A stretch of 64,000 nt of DNA, taken from the NCBI RefSeq assembly GCF_900167975.1, contig NZ_FUZU01000003.1, positions 124,001-188,000 of the forward strand, given 5' to 3'. This document shows, piece after piece, positions 9,543 to 18,466 of this stretch. The stretch's first letter is position 1; each line of letters begins with the position of its first letter. This DNA comes from Ohtaekwangia koreensis. GTDB taxonomy: Bacteria; Bacteroidota; Bacteroidia; Cytophagales; Cyclobacteriaceae. The notes under the pieces are model-generated. The model saw only the letters and a program-made list of their open reading frames with translations. It ran no database searches and was not told the DNA's origin. The position numbers were made by a program, and so were the translations under genes.

Positions 9543-10385
9543 ATGAATCCATTCTATGAACTAAATTTCACACTATACGACATGGAACACATATCGAAAT
9601 ACCTGACGCCTGAGATTAAGCTTTCCTGCTATGATGACAAGTTCTTCAAGTCGGAAGTAGTATTCGATCAGCATATGCTGATCTGGTTTATCTCAGGGGA
9701 AACAAAGATTGTACAATCGGAAACAACGTGCACGTTTAAGACCGGTGACATTTTCCTGATTCCCCGTAACAAACCATCTACGATCATCAACTACCCCAAG
9801 GACGGACTCCCTCATAAGACTGTGGTGATGTCACTTACTTCAAAGATACTTCACGAGTTTTATTCAAAGGTCAACATCAATGTAAAGGCTATATCTATAC
9901 CGGGCATCCGAAGTTATAGTGATCATCCCTTGCTGCGAAGTTGCCTGGCATCGCTGATCCCTTACTTTGAAATCGAAGGCGTTTTTCCGGATCATATAGC
10001 AATGCTGAAAATTACTGAAGCAATCAGTATCCTTAGGACAATTGATCCGGGTATAGATGGCGTGCTCGCCAATTTTGAAGATCCACATAAAGTTGAACTT
10101 GTCAGCTTCATGGAGAAGAACTATATGTTCAATATGCCCCTCGAAAAATTCGGATATCTTACAGGAAGAAGTCTCACCAGTTTCAAACGCGATTTCAAAA
10201 AAGCGTTTGACACCACTCCACAAAAGTGGCTGACACAAAAGCGACTGGAACTCGCACACTATGAGTTGGCGGAGAAGAAACGCAAACCTGCAGAGATATG
10301 CTATGAAATAGGATTTGAAAATTTATCGCACTTCTCTTACGCTTTCAAAAAACATTTCGGATACGCACCAACGAGTGTTATGTAA
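9543..10385 (+). CDS. AraC family transcriptional regulator
   Basis: The 280-residue protein begins with a cupin-like ligand-binding half (IWFISGETKIVQSETTCTFKTGDIFLIPRNKPS) and ends with the double helix-turn-helix of AraC proteins. Residues about 195-280 contain MPLEKFGYLTGRSLTSFKRDFKKAF, the linker helix and KPAEICYEIGFENLSHFSYAFKKHFGYAP. It lies 114 bp after the SDR gene and may act on it. Starts at 9543 (ATG) or 9582 (ATG, MEHISKYL) are both possible. Confidence 0.9.
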   Translation: MNPFYELNFTLYDMEHISKYLTPEIKLSCYDDKFFKSEVVFDQHMLIWFISGETKIVQSETTCTFKTGDIFLIPRNKPSTIINYPKDGLPHKTVVMSLTSKILHEFYSKVNINVKAISIPGIRSYSDHPLLRSCLASLIPYFEIEGVFPDHIAMLKITEAISILRTIDPGIDGVLANFEDPHKVELVSFMEKNYMFNMPLEKFGYLTGRSLTSFKRDFKKAFDTTPQKWLTQKRLELAHYELAEKKRKPAEICYEIGFENLSHFSYAFKKHFGYAPTSVM

Positions 10386-10481
10386 ACAAGTCACCGCAGG
10401 TGTGATATTTAGGCAATTTAGTATAACAGCAGGGAAGTATATCTATAAGTGATCAATAATGGTTACTACAGCAAAGTCCGT

Positions 10482-10502
10482 ATAGCAGTCTGCTATTTTT
10501 TA
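10482..10502 (+). terminator. short hairpin between convergent genes
   Basis: ATAGCAG-T-CTGCTAT (folding as a 5-bp stem with a 5-base loop) followed by a run of T lies 97 bp after the AraC stop and overlaps the end of the convergent esterase gene. It fits a weak intrinsic terminator for the plus strand. Confidence 0.5.
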
Positions 10503-12031
10503 TTTTGGCTGTATTGCACTTCCAATGGAATTGGAATTAAATTCTTGGTATCTATAGCACTGGGGGTAAGATAACTCATCTTCAATTTAAAGTCTTCATT
10601 CTTATGCAGATATTCAAGGCGCAGCGGATAAAATCCTTTAGACAACGGGAGTATGTAGCTATAGGTTGTCCGGGTGTAATTGCCATCCCATTGTATCAGC
10701 AATCGGTTGCCAAGGTATAGTTTGGAATTCTTGTCTGCATCAAGAACAAATATATAGTAACCTTCTTCCTTTGCTTCAAGCAGCCCATCAATAACCAAAG
10801 CGTAATTCTTTTTTCTCGGAAGCTTATCAATATCAAAATCGCTGTCAGTTATTCCTGCCCTGGCCGGTTTTATGTTTTTGAGCTCCGGCCATGTATCCCA
10901 ATCTCCTTCGTAATAAGAATAATTAAAACCACCGGGCTTTACATTTTTTTGTTTTGCTATAGGGCGAAGCGGCGCTTCGATTGTGAAATCCCCGGTTGTG
11001 CTTTTATCATGATTGCTTCGCATGCTGAAGCGCTTATAAGTTACTTTAGCAGGAGCGGATATTGTAATTTCAGGCTGCACTTTTTGAGAGGCTATGGTAG
11101 GAGCTGTCCCATCCAAGGTATAGCGCACTTTTGTGGTGTCGTCAAAGTACCAAATCTTAATGGGTTTGTCTTTCAAAACAAGTCCGTTCATTGGATGGAA
11201 TTCTATATTGCTGGTAAGGCCGGCATAGCTAAACTTTAAACCATCGAATGTAGTCTTTAGTCGAACCGAACTATGCGTTTCATCGGGATAAGCCACCAGT
11301 TTCCAGCTTAGACTTGCAGGTGCTATTTTCTTCAACACTATATCCATGGTGTCAATCTTCATTTCTTTGAGAGAGACGCCCTCCCGACCGCCGATAAAAA
11401 GTGTCGTACTCAAACCTGTTAAAGCAGGCAACTTGCTGGCAGCCATTTTAGGCACATAACACTTGTCCCACCACAGGCTTGGATCAACAGCTATATATGA
11501 TTTGAATGTGGCTGGCTCCTTCAACATGGCATACATGACAAACATGCCGCCTAGCGAATGACCCCAGAGTGTATTGTCTCCATTAGAAGGATAAGCTTGG
11601 TTTACATACGGGATCAACTCTTCCTTGATAAAACCAAGAAAGTTATCTGCGCCACCGGATGTTTTCCAACCTTCCAATCGAGTCGGTGTAAGATCTTTGT
11701 TACGGTCAATACCCAGTACGCTCACAATGATAGTTGACGGCATGAACCCCTGCCCTTCTACAAAATTCTGGACTTGCGTGATTAACCCCGTATTCCAGTT
11801 GCCGCCATCAAGCACGTACAACACATCATACTTATCGCCGCGTCCTGGCTTATAGTTAGAGGGTATAAATACCTGTATAAGTCGCTTTTGATTTAATATA
11901 CTCGAATGTATAGAGTCAAGCTTGCCGTGATAAGTCACGTTACGAACAGTATCCTGTGCGTAAGCGAAATTCCCCAGATAACTAATTGTTATTGCCAGCA
12001 TGAAGACAAAAAAAAGATGTATATCTTTCAT
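10493..12031 (-). CDS. secreted alpha/beta-hydrolase esterase with C-terminal PA14 domain
   Basis: About 512 residues with a signal peptide (MLAITISYLGNFAYAQ, cleavage near residue 26). Residues about 30-270 form a Fes/EstD-like esterase with the elbow GHSLGG at 157-162 (Ser159) and a likely His in DETHSSVR. A linker with a TLDGTAPT bacterial chitobiase-like (CHB_HEX) motif leads to a PA14-like beta domain from about 365 (GFNYSYYEGDWDTWPEL, GYYIFVLDADKNSKLYLGNRLLIQWDG). PA14 domains often bind glycans, so a carbohydrate-ester substrate is likely but not shown. The ATG at 12031 is chosen over an upstream TTG at 12109 because the signal peptide starts there. Confidence 0.85.
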   Translation of the reverse strand: MKDIHLFFVFMLAITISYLGNFAYAQDTVRNVTYHGKLDSIHSSILNQKRLIQVFIPSNYKPGRGDKYDVLYVLDGGNWNTGLITQVQNFVEGQGFMPSTIIVSVLGIDRNKDLTPTRLEGWKTSGGADNFLGFIKEELIPYVNQAYPSNGDNTLWGHSLGGMFVMYAMLKEPATFKSYIAVDPSLWWDKCYVPKMAASKLPALTGLSTTLFIGGREGVSLKEMKIDTMDIVLKKIAPASLSWKLVAYPDETHSSVRLKTTFDGLKFSYAGLTSNIEFHPMNGLVLKDKPIKIWYFDDTTKVRYTLDGTAPTIASQKVQPEITISAPAKVTYKRFSMRSNHDKSTTGDFTIEAPLRPIAKQKNVKPGGFNYSYYEGDWDTWPELKNIKPARAGITDSDFDIDKLPRKKNYALVIDGLLEAKEEGYYIFVLDADKNSKLYLGNRLLIQWDGNYTRTTYSYILPLSKGFYPLRLEYLHKNEDFKLKMSYLTPSAIDTKNLIPIPLEVQYSQNKK

Positions 12032-12415
12032 GCTTAACGAAAGCTTTTTACGCTCTTTGCAAAGAGCAGCTGCAACGTAATTTTCGAACACAGTAGGTTG
12101 TTTTTTCAAAATATAGTATAAAATTATTGGCCGATTAGAAGACCTAAAGTTGAAATGAGATCATTCCTTTATCTCCCATCGGCACTCAGTTGCTCCCGAT
12201 GGCTAAATTTGTGCCAACGAACAAGGTTGCTGAATTTTACTGTATCCGCCATTCGCTTTGAATAATGATGTCCGGTTCAGCTCACTCCATGTTCGTTATC
12301 GATACAAAAACAATCCAGGCACAACGGTTATAATTGTAAGCCTATAGAGCTTGACAAATCTCAAATGCATCTTTGATTAGGAAAATATTGATTGACAAAT
12401 AATCGACTGCCCGCA
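12032..12415. other. intergenic region with one 27-codon reading frame
   Basis: This region separates the esterase and the small membrane-protein gene and must hold both divergent promoters. On the minus strand, ATG at 12252 to TAA at 12169-12171 encodes 27 residues (begins MADTVKFSNLVRWHKF), plausible as a micro-protein but unsupported by context. Nothing else is seen. Confidence 0.35.
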
Positions 12416-12907
12416 ATGACCTTGAGCTTACAGACGGCCACGAAAAATAAAATAAAGACGCATGTCATAATTTTCAGTTTGACATTCTTGTTGTTGACGC
12501 TGTTCCATGGGCTATATCTTTTGATAAAAATAAAGTATACTAGCTATCCAGAAGAGTCGTACTATTTTGAGGGGGGAACCCCGACAAGCGGACAATTACT
12601 CGTCACTGGATTCTCAAACATGGGAGTCATCGTTGAAAGTCTAATCACTTCACTGATCGTTATAATTCTCAACTACTTTATCAGGATAAAAAATAAGGGA
12701 TTACTTGTTACCTCGTTTAGGTTGACTTCTCTGGTGACCTTAATATACTTTGTATTTAGATTATTATCGGCCAGAAACTACGACCGGGAATACTACGGTA
12801 TTTTCTTTAAAGAATTAAAACAAGAGATCCTTATTTTAACCTTGCTGTTTTTCATTGGCTATAGCTTCACAATCGCACTGACAAGTAAATTTAAAAAGGA
12901 GATTTAA
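12416..12907 (+). CDS. small integral membrane protein, unknown
   Basis: The protein has about 163 residues and four hydrophobic segments: VIIFSLTFLLLTLFHGLYLLI, GVIVESLITSLIVIILNYFI, LTSLVTLIYFVFRLL and ILILTLLFFIGYSFTIAL. The ATG at 12416 is preferred to a TTG eight codons upstream. No family motif was recognised. It stands alone, between the esterase and a convergent receiver-domain gene. Confidence 0.55.
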   Translation: MTLSLQTATKNKIKTHVIIFSLTFLLLTLFHGLYLLIKIKYTSYPEESYYFEGGTPTSGQLLVTGFSNMGVIVESLITSLIVIILNYFIRIKNKGLLVTSFRLTSLVTLIYFVFRLLSARNYDREYYGIFFKELKQEILILTLLFFIGYSFTIALTSKFKKEI

Positions 12908-13063
12908 AGTACGATACGTCTTTGTACTAAGCAAATATACTTTAGTTTAAATTGATGCAGATAACGATCAAAACGGTGCTATATTTTTGCACGGAGCTAA
13001 AAGTAAATGTAATATCCGTGACAAAGCGCCGTAAAACATTAACGATACGGTCTATACCCTTCT

Positions 13064-13444
13064 CTACACAGTTTGTTTAAAGTATTTTGAAAGATCATGG
13101 ATGGCCTCTTCCATGGTGTTGGGTTTCTTCAGATAATCTATAGCCCCCAGTTCTTTGCAAAGGTCGATGTCTTTTTGATCGTGGCTTGTCGAGTATATAA
13201 TAACAGGAATAGAAGCAAATCTGGGATCTTTTTTTATATTCTTCAGACACGCCTTCCCGTCCATCGCGGGCATATTAATATCCACTACAACATAATCCGG
13301 AAGCTGCTCGCATTCTTCAAGGAATTCAAGGGCGGAAACACCATTCATAGCATTCACACATTCTATATGTGGATCGAATGAATGAACGACTTCGCAAAAC
13401 AGATCAAAGTCATCGATATCATCTTCCGCATAAAGTATTACCAT
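13064..13444 (-). CDS. stand-alone response regulator receiver protein
   Basis: The 126-residue protein is a bare CheY-like receiver domain. It shows the acidic pocket (EDDIDD), the phosphoacceptor Asp55 in VVVDINMP, the conserved Ser/Thr in YSTS, and Lys in YLKKP. There is no output domain, so it acts by protein interaction, for instance as a phosphorelay intermediate. No kinase gene is adjacent. A similar protein is encoded at 43836-44291. Confidence 0.92.
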   Translation of the reverse strand: MVILYAEDDIDDFDLFCEVVHSFDPHIECVNAMNGVSALEFLEECEQLPDYVVVDINMPAMDGKACLKNIKKDPRFASIPVIIYSTSHDQKDIDLCKELGAIDYLKKPNTMEEAIHDLSKYFKQTV

Positions 13445-14002
13445 ACCTGTGATATATATTAAAATAAAATTATTGCATACGCCTCTATATCACCATCCAT
13501 CACTGTCAGAGATCACTATGCAACAAATCATGCCTTTGATATATAGCGCGTTAATTTTAAATCTACTGCACTAATCCCAACAACTCACTGTAGAAGTTAA
13601 TACCCATTTATCATCAATCTGCATACATCACGGGCATTTAAAAATTTCAAAAAAGCTATACCGTAAAAAATAACAACATCAACATTATATATATATACTG
13701 GCTATAATTCGGACCTCATTTCAGAAGGCGTTAATTTGAATAAGAATGAATTTAACGGTGCTGGAAAAACCAGATTTAGCACCCTTATGTTAGCTCGCTG
13801 GAGAACAAGGACAACAACGCCATATCCCCGTATTTCGCTCGCCTTTGAAGTGAGATGCGCTTAACCCAAAATCAAAAAAGCACACTCACTTCTCAGACGA
13901 ATTACATTCCGGAAAAACAACATGCAGTATCGCACGGAGTAATCCTGATTTTTTAATGATACCCAAATGGCTTAACCCGACCATATATAGTCAATGCTTT
14001 CC
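13445..14002. other. 558-bp gene-free region
   Basis: AT-rich region between the receiver gene start and the fucosidase-locus repeats. It contains an extended TATATATATA run near 13685 and no open frame of convincing composition on either strand. The receiver promoter must be at its left end. Confidence 0.5.
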
Positions 14003-14045
14003 GTATCAAGTATTGATACTATACTATATAGTTTAGTATCAATAC
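14003..14045. repeat. GTATCAA inverted-repeat cluster behind the fucosidase gene
   Basis: Three copies of the half-site GTATCAA/TTGATAC occur in 43 bp. GTATCAA (14003-14009) and TTGATAC (14013-14019) are separated by GTA, and GTATCAA recurs at 14037. GTATTGATACTA (14010-14021) is an exact inverted match of TAGTATCAATAC (14034-14045), and the spacer holds the self-palindrome ACTATATAGT. The whole 36-bp element has one unpaired position. It begins 9 bp past the fucosidase stop, so it could act as a terminator-like hairpin or as a multi-site operator. Confidence 0.75.
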
Positions 14046-14053
14046 CGCGTTCC

Positions 14054-15718
14054 TCATACCGGAATAATCTTTACAACATTAGCAAATGAAAAATCCTCGG
14101 AAGTTTTCTCAGGCAAAGAAATGATCAGACCATTTTCATTTCGTTCGAAAGTCAGCGATTGTTTTGACAGCAACCACTCTACCCTCTGAATTTCCTTTCC
14201 GAAATGCGCGCTTTGTTTTGCTAAACTTTTAATAACGAGTTTCCCATTTTCAGGCCACCCCATTGACGTTGCGTAAAGGATATCGCCCTTCGTTGTAAAG
14301 CGAATGTCTTCAGATGAAAATTGTTTTCCTTTCCCTTCGTTAAAACCTGGCCCACTTAACTGTGCCTCCTCTTGTTGCGCTGGACCTTCACCAAATATTT
14401 TCCACGGTCTTGTCGCATATATACTTTCGCCATTCGCTTTTAACCATTTGCCGATTCCCTCCACTACTTTTCTTTCTTTCTCGTCAATCGTACCGTCTCC
14501 GCGAACGGGTACATTCAACATCAGATTTCCATTTTTGCTGACTATATCTACCAGAGTCTGAATAACCGTCTTCGCTGTCTTATAGTCACCACGCTCATAC
14601 AATCCACGATCGTAATGCCAGCCTCCTATACATGTATCAGTTTGCCATGGCAATGGCTGAATATTGTTGGCTTGTCCTCTTTCAATATCCCAGACCATTG
14701 CCTTGCGCTGATTTTCATCCAATATTTTTCCATTGACTACAGCACGAAGCTCACCGTGTGCGTTAATGCTTTTATTATATAAATGCGCTGCTATACGCAA
14801 ACCAACATCACTGACTGGCCAGAAGGGAAGCTGGGAGTCATCGAAGTAAACAACATCCGGATCGTACTTATTGATAAGGTCGATCGTACGGTTGTAAAAC
14901 TTCTCCATATATGCTTTGCTGGGTTCATAGGCTCCATTGCCCCACTCCCATTGTCTGTGAATAGAACTATCCTCTAAACTATCTACGCTCAAGGGATGGT
15001 TTTGTGCATAGAGCTCCTGTGGATCCAATCCGTCCCACCATTTTCCTTTTCCATCTGCTTTGGTAAGTTTCCCATCGTATGGAATGCCGCTATACTGACC
15101 CGTTTTATCGGAACGCTGTGCAACTTCATACCAACGCCACGCATGAGAGGCATGAACACTTACACCAAAGGGAAGGTTGTTTGCTTTTGCTGCCTTCGCC
15201 CAGCCTTTAATCAGATCCTTCTTTGGTCCTACCTTTGTAGCATTCCAGTCCTTCTGATACTTGCTGTCGTACAAATCCAAATTGTCGTGATGATTTGCCA
15301 TCGCCATAAAGTACTGCGCCCCGGCATCTTTGTACAAGCGAACTAATTCATCCGGATTCCATTTGTCGGCTTTCCATTCGTTGATCACATCTTTGAATCC
15401 GAACTTGGATGGATGACCATATTTCTGAAGATGTATCTTGTATTGCCATGAACCTTCCTGATACATTCCTCGCGCATACCAGTCCCCTGCTTCAGGCTGA
15501 CATTGAGGCCCCCAATGCGCCCACATGCCGAACTTTGCGTTCTGATACCATTCAGGTGTTTTGTAGTTCTGCAGCGACTCCCAGGTTGGTTTGAAGGGAC
15601 CTTTTGCAAGTGGTTCATTGATATATTTCTGTTCAAAAATATTATTAGCGAATGCCTGCGATAACCATAATGACGGCAACGTAGCTGCCAATCCTTTGAG
15701 TGCTGTTCTGCGTTTCAT
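14054..15718 (-). CDS. alpha-L-fucosidase (GH29), exported
   Basis: The 554-residue protein starts with MKRRTALKGLAATLPSLWLSQAFA, a signal sequence with Tat-like twin Arg. The catalytic barrel has MWAHWGPQ (residues 65-72), the family motif ANHHDNLDLYDSKYQKDWNATKVGPKKDLI with the paired His at about 143-144, and DVVYFDDSQ with the nucleophile at Asp293/294. A short beta domain ends the protein. It removes terminal L-fucose from glycans in the periplasm. It is the last gene of a four-gene minus-strand cluster with sugar-oxidising enzymes. Confidence 0.9.
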   Translation of the reverse strand: MKRRTALKGLAATLPSLWLSQAFANNIFEQKYINEPLAKGPFKPTWESLQNYKTPEWYQNAKFGMWAHWGPQCQPEAGDWYARGMYQEGSWQYKIHLQKYGHPSKFGFKDVINEWKADKWNPDELVRLYKDAGAQYFMAMANHHDNLDLYDSKYQKDWNATKVGPKKDLIKGWAKAAKANNLPFGVSVHASHAWRWYEVAQRSDKTGQYSGIPYDGKLTKADGKGKWWDGLDPQELYAQNHPLSVDSLEDSSIHRQWEWGNGAYEPSKAYMEKFYNRTIDLINKYDPDVVYFDDSQLPFWPVSDVGLRIAAHLYNKSINAHGELRAVVNGKILDENQRKAMVWDIERGQANNIQPLPWQTDTCIGGWHYDRGLYERGDYKTAKTVIQTLVDIVSKNGNLMLNVPVRGDGTIDEKERKVVEGIGKWLKANGESIYATRPWKIFGEGPAQQEEAQLSGPGFNEGKGKQFSSEDIRFTTKGDILYATSMGWPENGKLVIKSLAKQSAHFGKEIQRVEWLLSKQSLTFERNENGLIISLPEKTSEDFSFANVVKIIPV

Positions 15719-15773
15719 TTTATGATGTTACTTTGGTTTGCTGCTTTACATTTAACAAGGGGAAGCCTTGTCA

Positions 15774-16109
15774 TTACAATTGAAAAATTTTATCCATCAC
15801 AATCCACTTCTCTCCATTCTCAGCCCATGGCAATGGCTGCTGAAATCTCCACATTAGGTTCTCCCATTCTCCTACTTTGTCATTGGCTTGATCCATGGCA
15901 GTCTTACGTTCGAAGCTGAAGTTATCGTCAGCTTCGATGATCATGAACAGTCGGTTACCGGTACGGTATATTTCCATATTGCTGATACCGGAGTCAGTTA
16001 TACTCTTCATAATCTCTGGCCATGCGTTTTCTCTTTTGTGCCGGTTCTCATACTCAGCAATCAAGGTTGCATCGTTGATTAGGTCGAGTGCTAAACAATA
16101 TTTTTTCAT
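15774..16109 (-). CDS. L-rhamnose/L-fucose mutarotase family protein
   Basis: The 111-residue protein is full length for the RhaM/DUF718 family. It carries ALDLINDATLIAEYENRHK at the N-terminus, EIYRTGNRLFMIIEADDNF in the middle, and the C-terminal hallmark MWRFQQPLPWAENGEKWIVMDKIFQL. These proteins interconvert the alpha and beta anomers of 6-deoxy sugars. Given the fucosidase downstream and the aldose dehydrogenase upstream, L-fucose is the likely substrate here. The gap to the fucosidase is 55 bp. Confidence 0.88.
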   Translation of the reverse strand: MKKYCLALDLINDATLIAEYENRHKRENAWPEIMKSITDSGISNMEIYRTGNRLFMIIEADDNFSFERKTAMDQANDKVGEWENLMWRFQQPLPWAENGEKWIVMDKIFQL

Positions 16110-16148
16110 TTTAATAAGATTCGTATCACGATCGGATTCAAGAATTCA

Positions 16149-17165
16149 TTACGCTATTTCAACCATTGCTTTTATCACACCCGAGGTCGGATCCAGCCAT
16201 GCTTTGAATTCATCTTTGACTTGATCAAAAAGCACTCGATGTGTGATGAAGATTGTTGGATCGATCTTGCCTTGCCTGATCAATGAAATCACATACTCAA
16301 AATCAGCTCTGGTTGCATTCCTGCTGCTCATGAGTGTCGCTTCTCTTTTATGAAACTCCGGATGGCTGAAAGATATATCTCCCTTCTGCAGGCCGATCAG
16401 AATATACCTTGCACCATGTGCCATGTATTGAAACGCATTGTTGATTGCTTTCAGATTTCCGGTGGCGTCCATGACTACAGTTGGCATCTCACCATTGGTG
16501 ATTGATCTTAACTGCTCTACAACATTGCCGTCCATGGCATTGATGACATGCTCAACCTTCATGGTTTCTTTACAGAACTTTAAACGCGCCTCGTTGGTAT
16601 CAAGTGCAATTACTTTTCCTCCTCCTGCACGCACAAACTCCATGGTGCCCAATCCAATGGGGCCAGCGCCAACCACTAAAACAAATTCATCTTTAGCGAT
16701 AGCAGCCCTTCTCACCGCATGTGCCCCGATAGCCAATGGTTCGACCAACGCTAAGACCTCTAAGCTTAAACCTTCACCATGAATTAATGAACTTGATGGT
16801 ACAGAAAGATATTCCACCATTCCTCCGTCCTGATGAACACCACATACTTTCATATTCACGCATGCATTTTGTTTCCCAGCCCGACAAGCGATACACTTGC
16901 CACAAGAGAAATAGGGAATGATTGTGACTGATTCGCCAATAGCAAAACCAGGAGCGTCATCATTTGCAATCAACTCACCTGAAAGCTCATGTCCTAAAAT
17001 GCGTGGATATTCGAAATAGGGTTGCGTTCCTTCAAATGCATGTAGATCGGTTCCACAGATTCCGACTCTCTTAATTTTTATGATGGCTTGTCCTGACGCT
17101 GCCTGCGGCTGCCCTGCAGTCTTATATTCGAACTCACCTGGTTTGTTACAGACTAATGTTTTCAT
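16149..17165 (-). CDS. zinc-dependent medium-chain dehydrogenase
   Basis: About 338 residues of the zinc alcohol/sorbitol dehydrogenase family. The catalytic zinc ligands are in GICGTDLHAFEG (Cys) and GHELSGE (His-Glu), and the structural zinc Cys cluster is CGKCIACRAGKQNAC. The NAD-binding loop is VVGAGPIGLG. It most likely oxidises a polyol or sugar acid in the fucose pathway, for example the 2-keto-3-deoxy-fuconate step, but specificity cannot be read from sequence. The ATG at 17165 (MKTLVC) is preferred to an upstream TTG at 17183. The spacing to the aldo/keto reductase gene is 34 bp, implying an operon. Confidence 0.88.
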   Translation of the reverse strand: MKTLVCNKPGEFEYKTAGQPQAASGQAIIKIKRVGICGTDLHAFEGTQPYFEYPRILGHELSGELIANDDAPGFAIGESVTIIPYFSCGKCIACRAGKQNACVNMKVCGVHQDGGMVEYLSVPSSSLIHGEGLSLEVLALVEPLAIGAHAVRRAAIAKDEFVLVVGAGPIGLGTMEFVRAGGGKVIALDTNEARLKFCKETMKVEHVINAMDGNVVEQLRSITNGEMPTVVMDATGNLKAINNAFQYMAHGARYILIGLQKGDISFSHPEFHKREATLMSSRNATRADFEYVISLIRQGKIDPTIFITHRVLFDQVKDEFKAWLDPTSGVIKAMVEIA

Positions 17166-17199
17166 GCTATATATAGTGATCAATCGTAATGGTCGTTGA

Positions 17200-18261
17200 T
17201 TATCGCGGTGTGAGAATAAGATTCTCTTCGATCAGGTTTCTATTTTTGAGTTCCTGCCAAAATTGCGCTGGAATGTTCGCGTGAATCATTGCCAGATTGG
17301 ACTGCACACGTTTTGCATCGGTGGTATTTAAGGCGATACTTTTTACTCCCGGAACGTTGAGTCCAAATTGAACGCATGCTTGCGCAGGTGTTACGCTAAA
17401 TTCATTGCATACAGCAAAGAAATCTTCTCTCCATTTGAATAATGCATCATTCTCAGGTATACCCCTTTCAATCAAGCGATAGTCGAAGTAATTACTTCCC
17501 ACAAGAAAGCCTGAATGAAATACTGCTGAGTTAATAACATATATACCTTTGCTTTCCATTTCCGCGACAAAATCCAATAATGCCCGGGGATGTTTTTTTA
17601 TGGTCATGCTATTGGCAATCATGATCCAATCCAACTCGACATTCTTCGCGATCCGTTCAATGACTTTCCAATCTTTCGAACCCACACCAATGGATTCCAC
17701 CTTCCCTTGCCTTTTCAAATCATGCAACGCTTGGTATGCATCGAGTACATCCTGGTATAATTCGTCTGCATGGCGCGTATTGCTTGCCTTGGCAATGTAT
17801 TCATCGGGATCATGTACAGAAACCATTTGAGCATGATATCCATTGAGGAATTCATTGCCTTGCTCGAAACAGTGCATGATCCCTTCATAACTTATTTTCT
17901 GAACCGCATCATGCTTCAAGTTTTTCCAAACACCCGGTTCAAAAGTCGGCTCATCCGTTGTAAGCTCCGTGCGAAACCAACCTAACTTGTTACTGATGAT
18001 GACATTTTCGGGCGGAGCATTTAACTGCTTAAGACATTTTCCGAGCGTCTCAAGCGCCAAGCCTGCACCATATTTTCCGGCAGAATCGAATACTACCTTT
18101 CCCTGCGATAAGCGAAGACATTCACTTACAATATTGAGTTTCTCTTCTTCATCGAGGGCCACGAATAAATTGCCTAAACCGCTGGTTCCAAATATTACCG
18201 GAGGAAGGCTGATCACTGCTTTACTGGTCCCTTTATCCTCTTGCTTATAATATTCTTTCAT
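17200..18261 (-). CDS. aldo/keto reductase, probable L-fucose (D-threo-aldose) 1-dehydrogenase
   Basis: The 353-residue protein has the AKR barrel and tetrad: Asp in VVFDSAGKYG, Tyr in the same motif, Lys in IISNKLGWF, and His in MVSVHDPDEYI. C-terminal nucleotide contacts include ALNTTDAKRVQSNL. The FDSAGKYG and HDPDEY motifs resemble the D-threo-aldose 1-dehydrogenase subgroup, which oxidises L-fucose to the lactone. As the first gene of the minus-strand cluster, it would start non-phosphorylating fucose catabolism after the sugar is released. Its promoter faces the AraC gene. Confidence 0.88.
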   Translation of the reverse strand: MKEYYKQEDKGTSKAVISLPPVIFGTSGLGNLFVALDEEEKLNIVSECLRLSQGKVVFDSAGKYGAGLALETLGKCLKQLNAPPENVIISNKLGWFRTELTTDEPTFEPGVWKNLKHDAVQKISYEGIMHCFEQGNEFLNGYHAQMVSVHDPDEYIAKASNTRHADELYQDVLDAYQALHDLKRQGKVESIGVGSKDWKVIERIAKNVELDWIMIANSMTIKKHPRALLDFVAEMESKGIYVINSAVFHSGFLVGSNYFDYRLIERGIPENDALFKWREDFFAVCNEFSVTPAQACVQFGLNVPGVKSIALNTTDAKRVQSNLAMIHANIPAQFWQELKNRNLIEENLILTPR

Positions 18262-18353
18262 CTTGGTTTGCAGTTAAATGGGGTCGACTAAAAGAATTAA
18301 TCCTGTAACAATTCCGACTTTAAAGCAATATCTTTTGCAAACGAGGTATTCGT

Positions 18354-18365
18354 ATCGCATGCGAT
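18354..18365. promoter_or_regulatory. perfect 12-bp palindrome in the fucose divergent promoter region
   Basis: ATCGCATGCGAT is an exact palindrome in the 205-bp gap between the aldo/keto reductase and AraC starts, 93 bp upstream of the former. It is a candidate operator for the AraC protein or another regulator; no binding family is inferred. Confidence 0.45.
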
Positions 18366-18466
18366 TGATATGCTATACAAATTTAGGATCACGCAAATGT
18401 TTGCCATTTGCTTAAAAAGACTTTTTTTTGTCTAAATCCGACTTTTTTGAAACATAACTTTATCGC

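Noticed and set aside
13681-13695. TATATATATATA run as a promoter
   Set aside because: Such runs are common here and lack a matching -33 element; no promoter was assigned.
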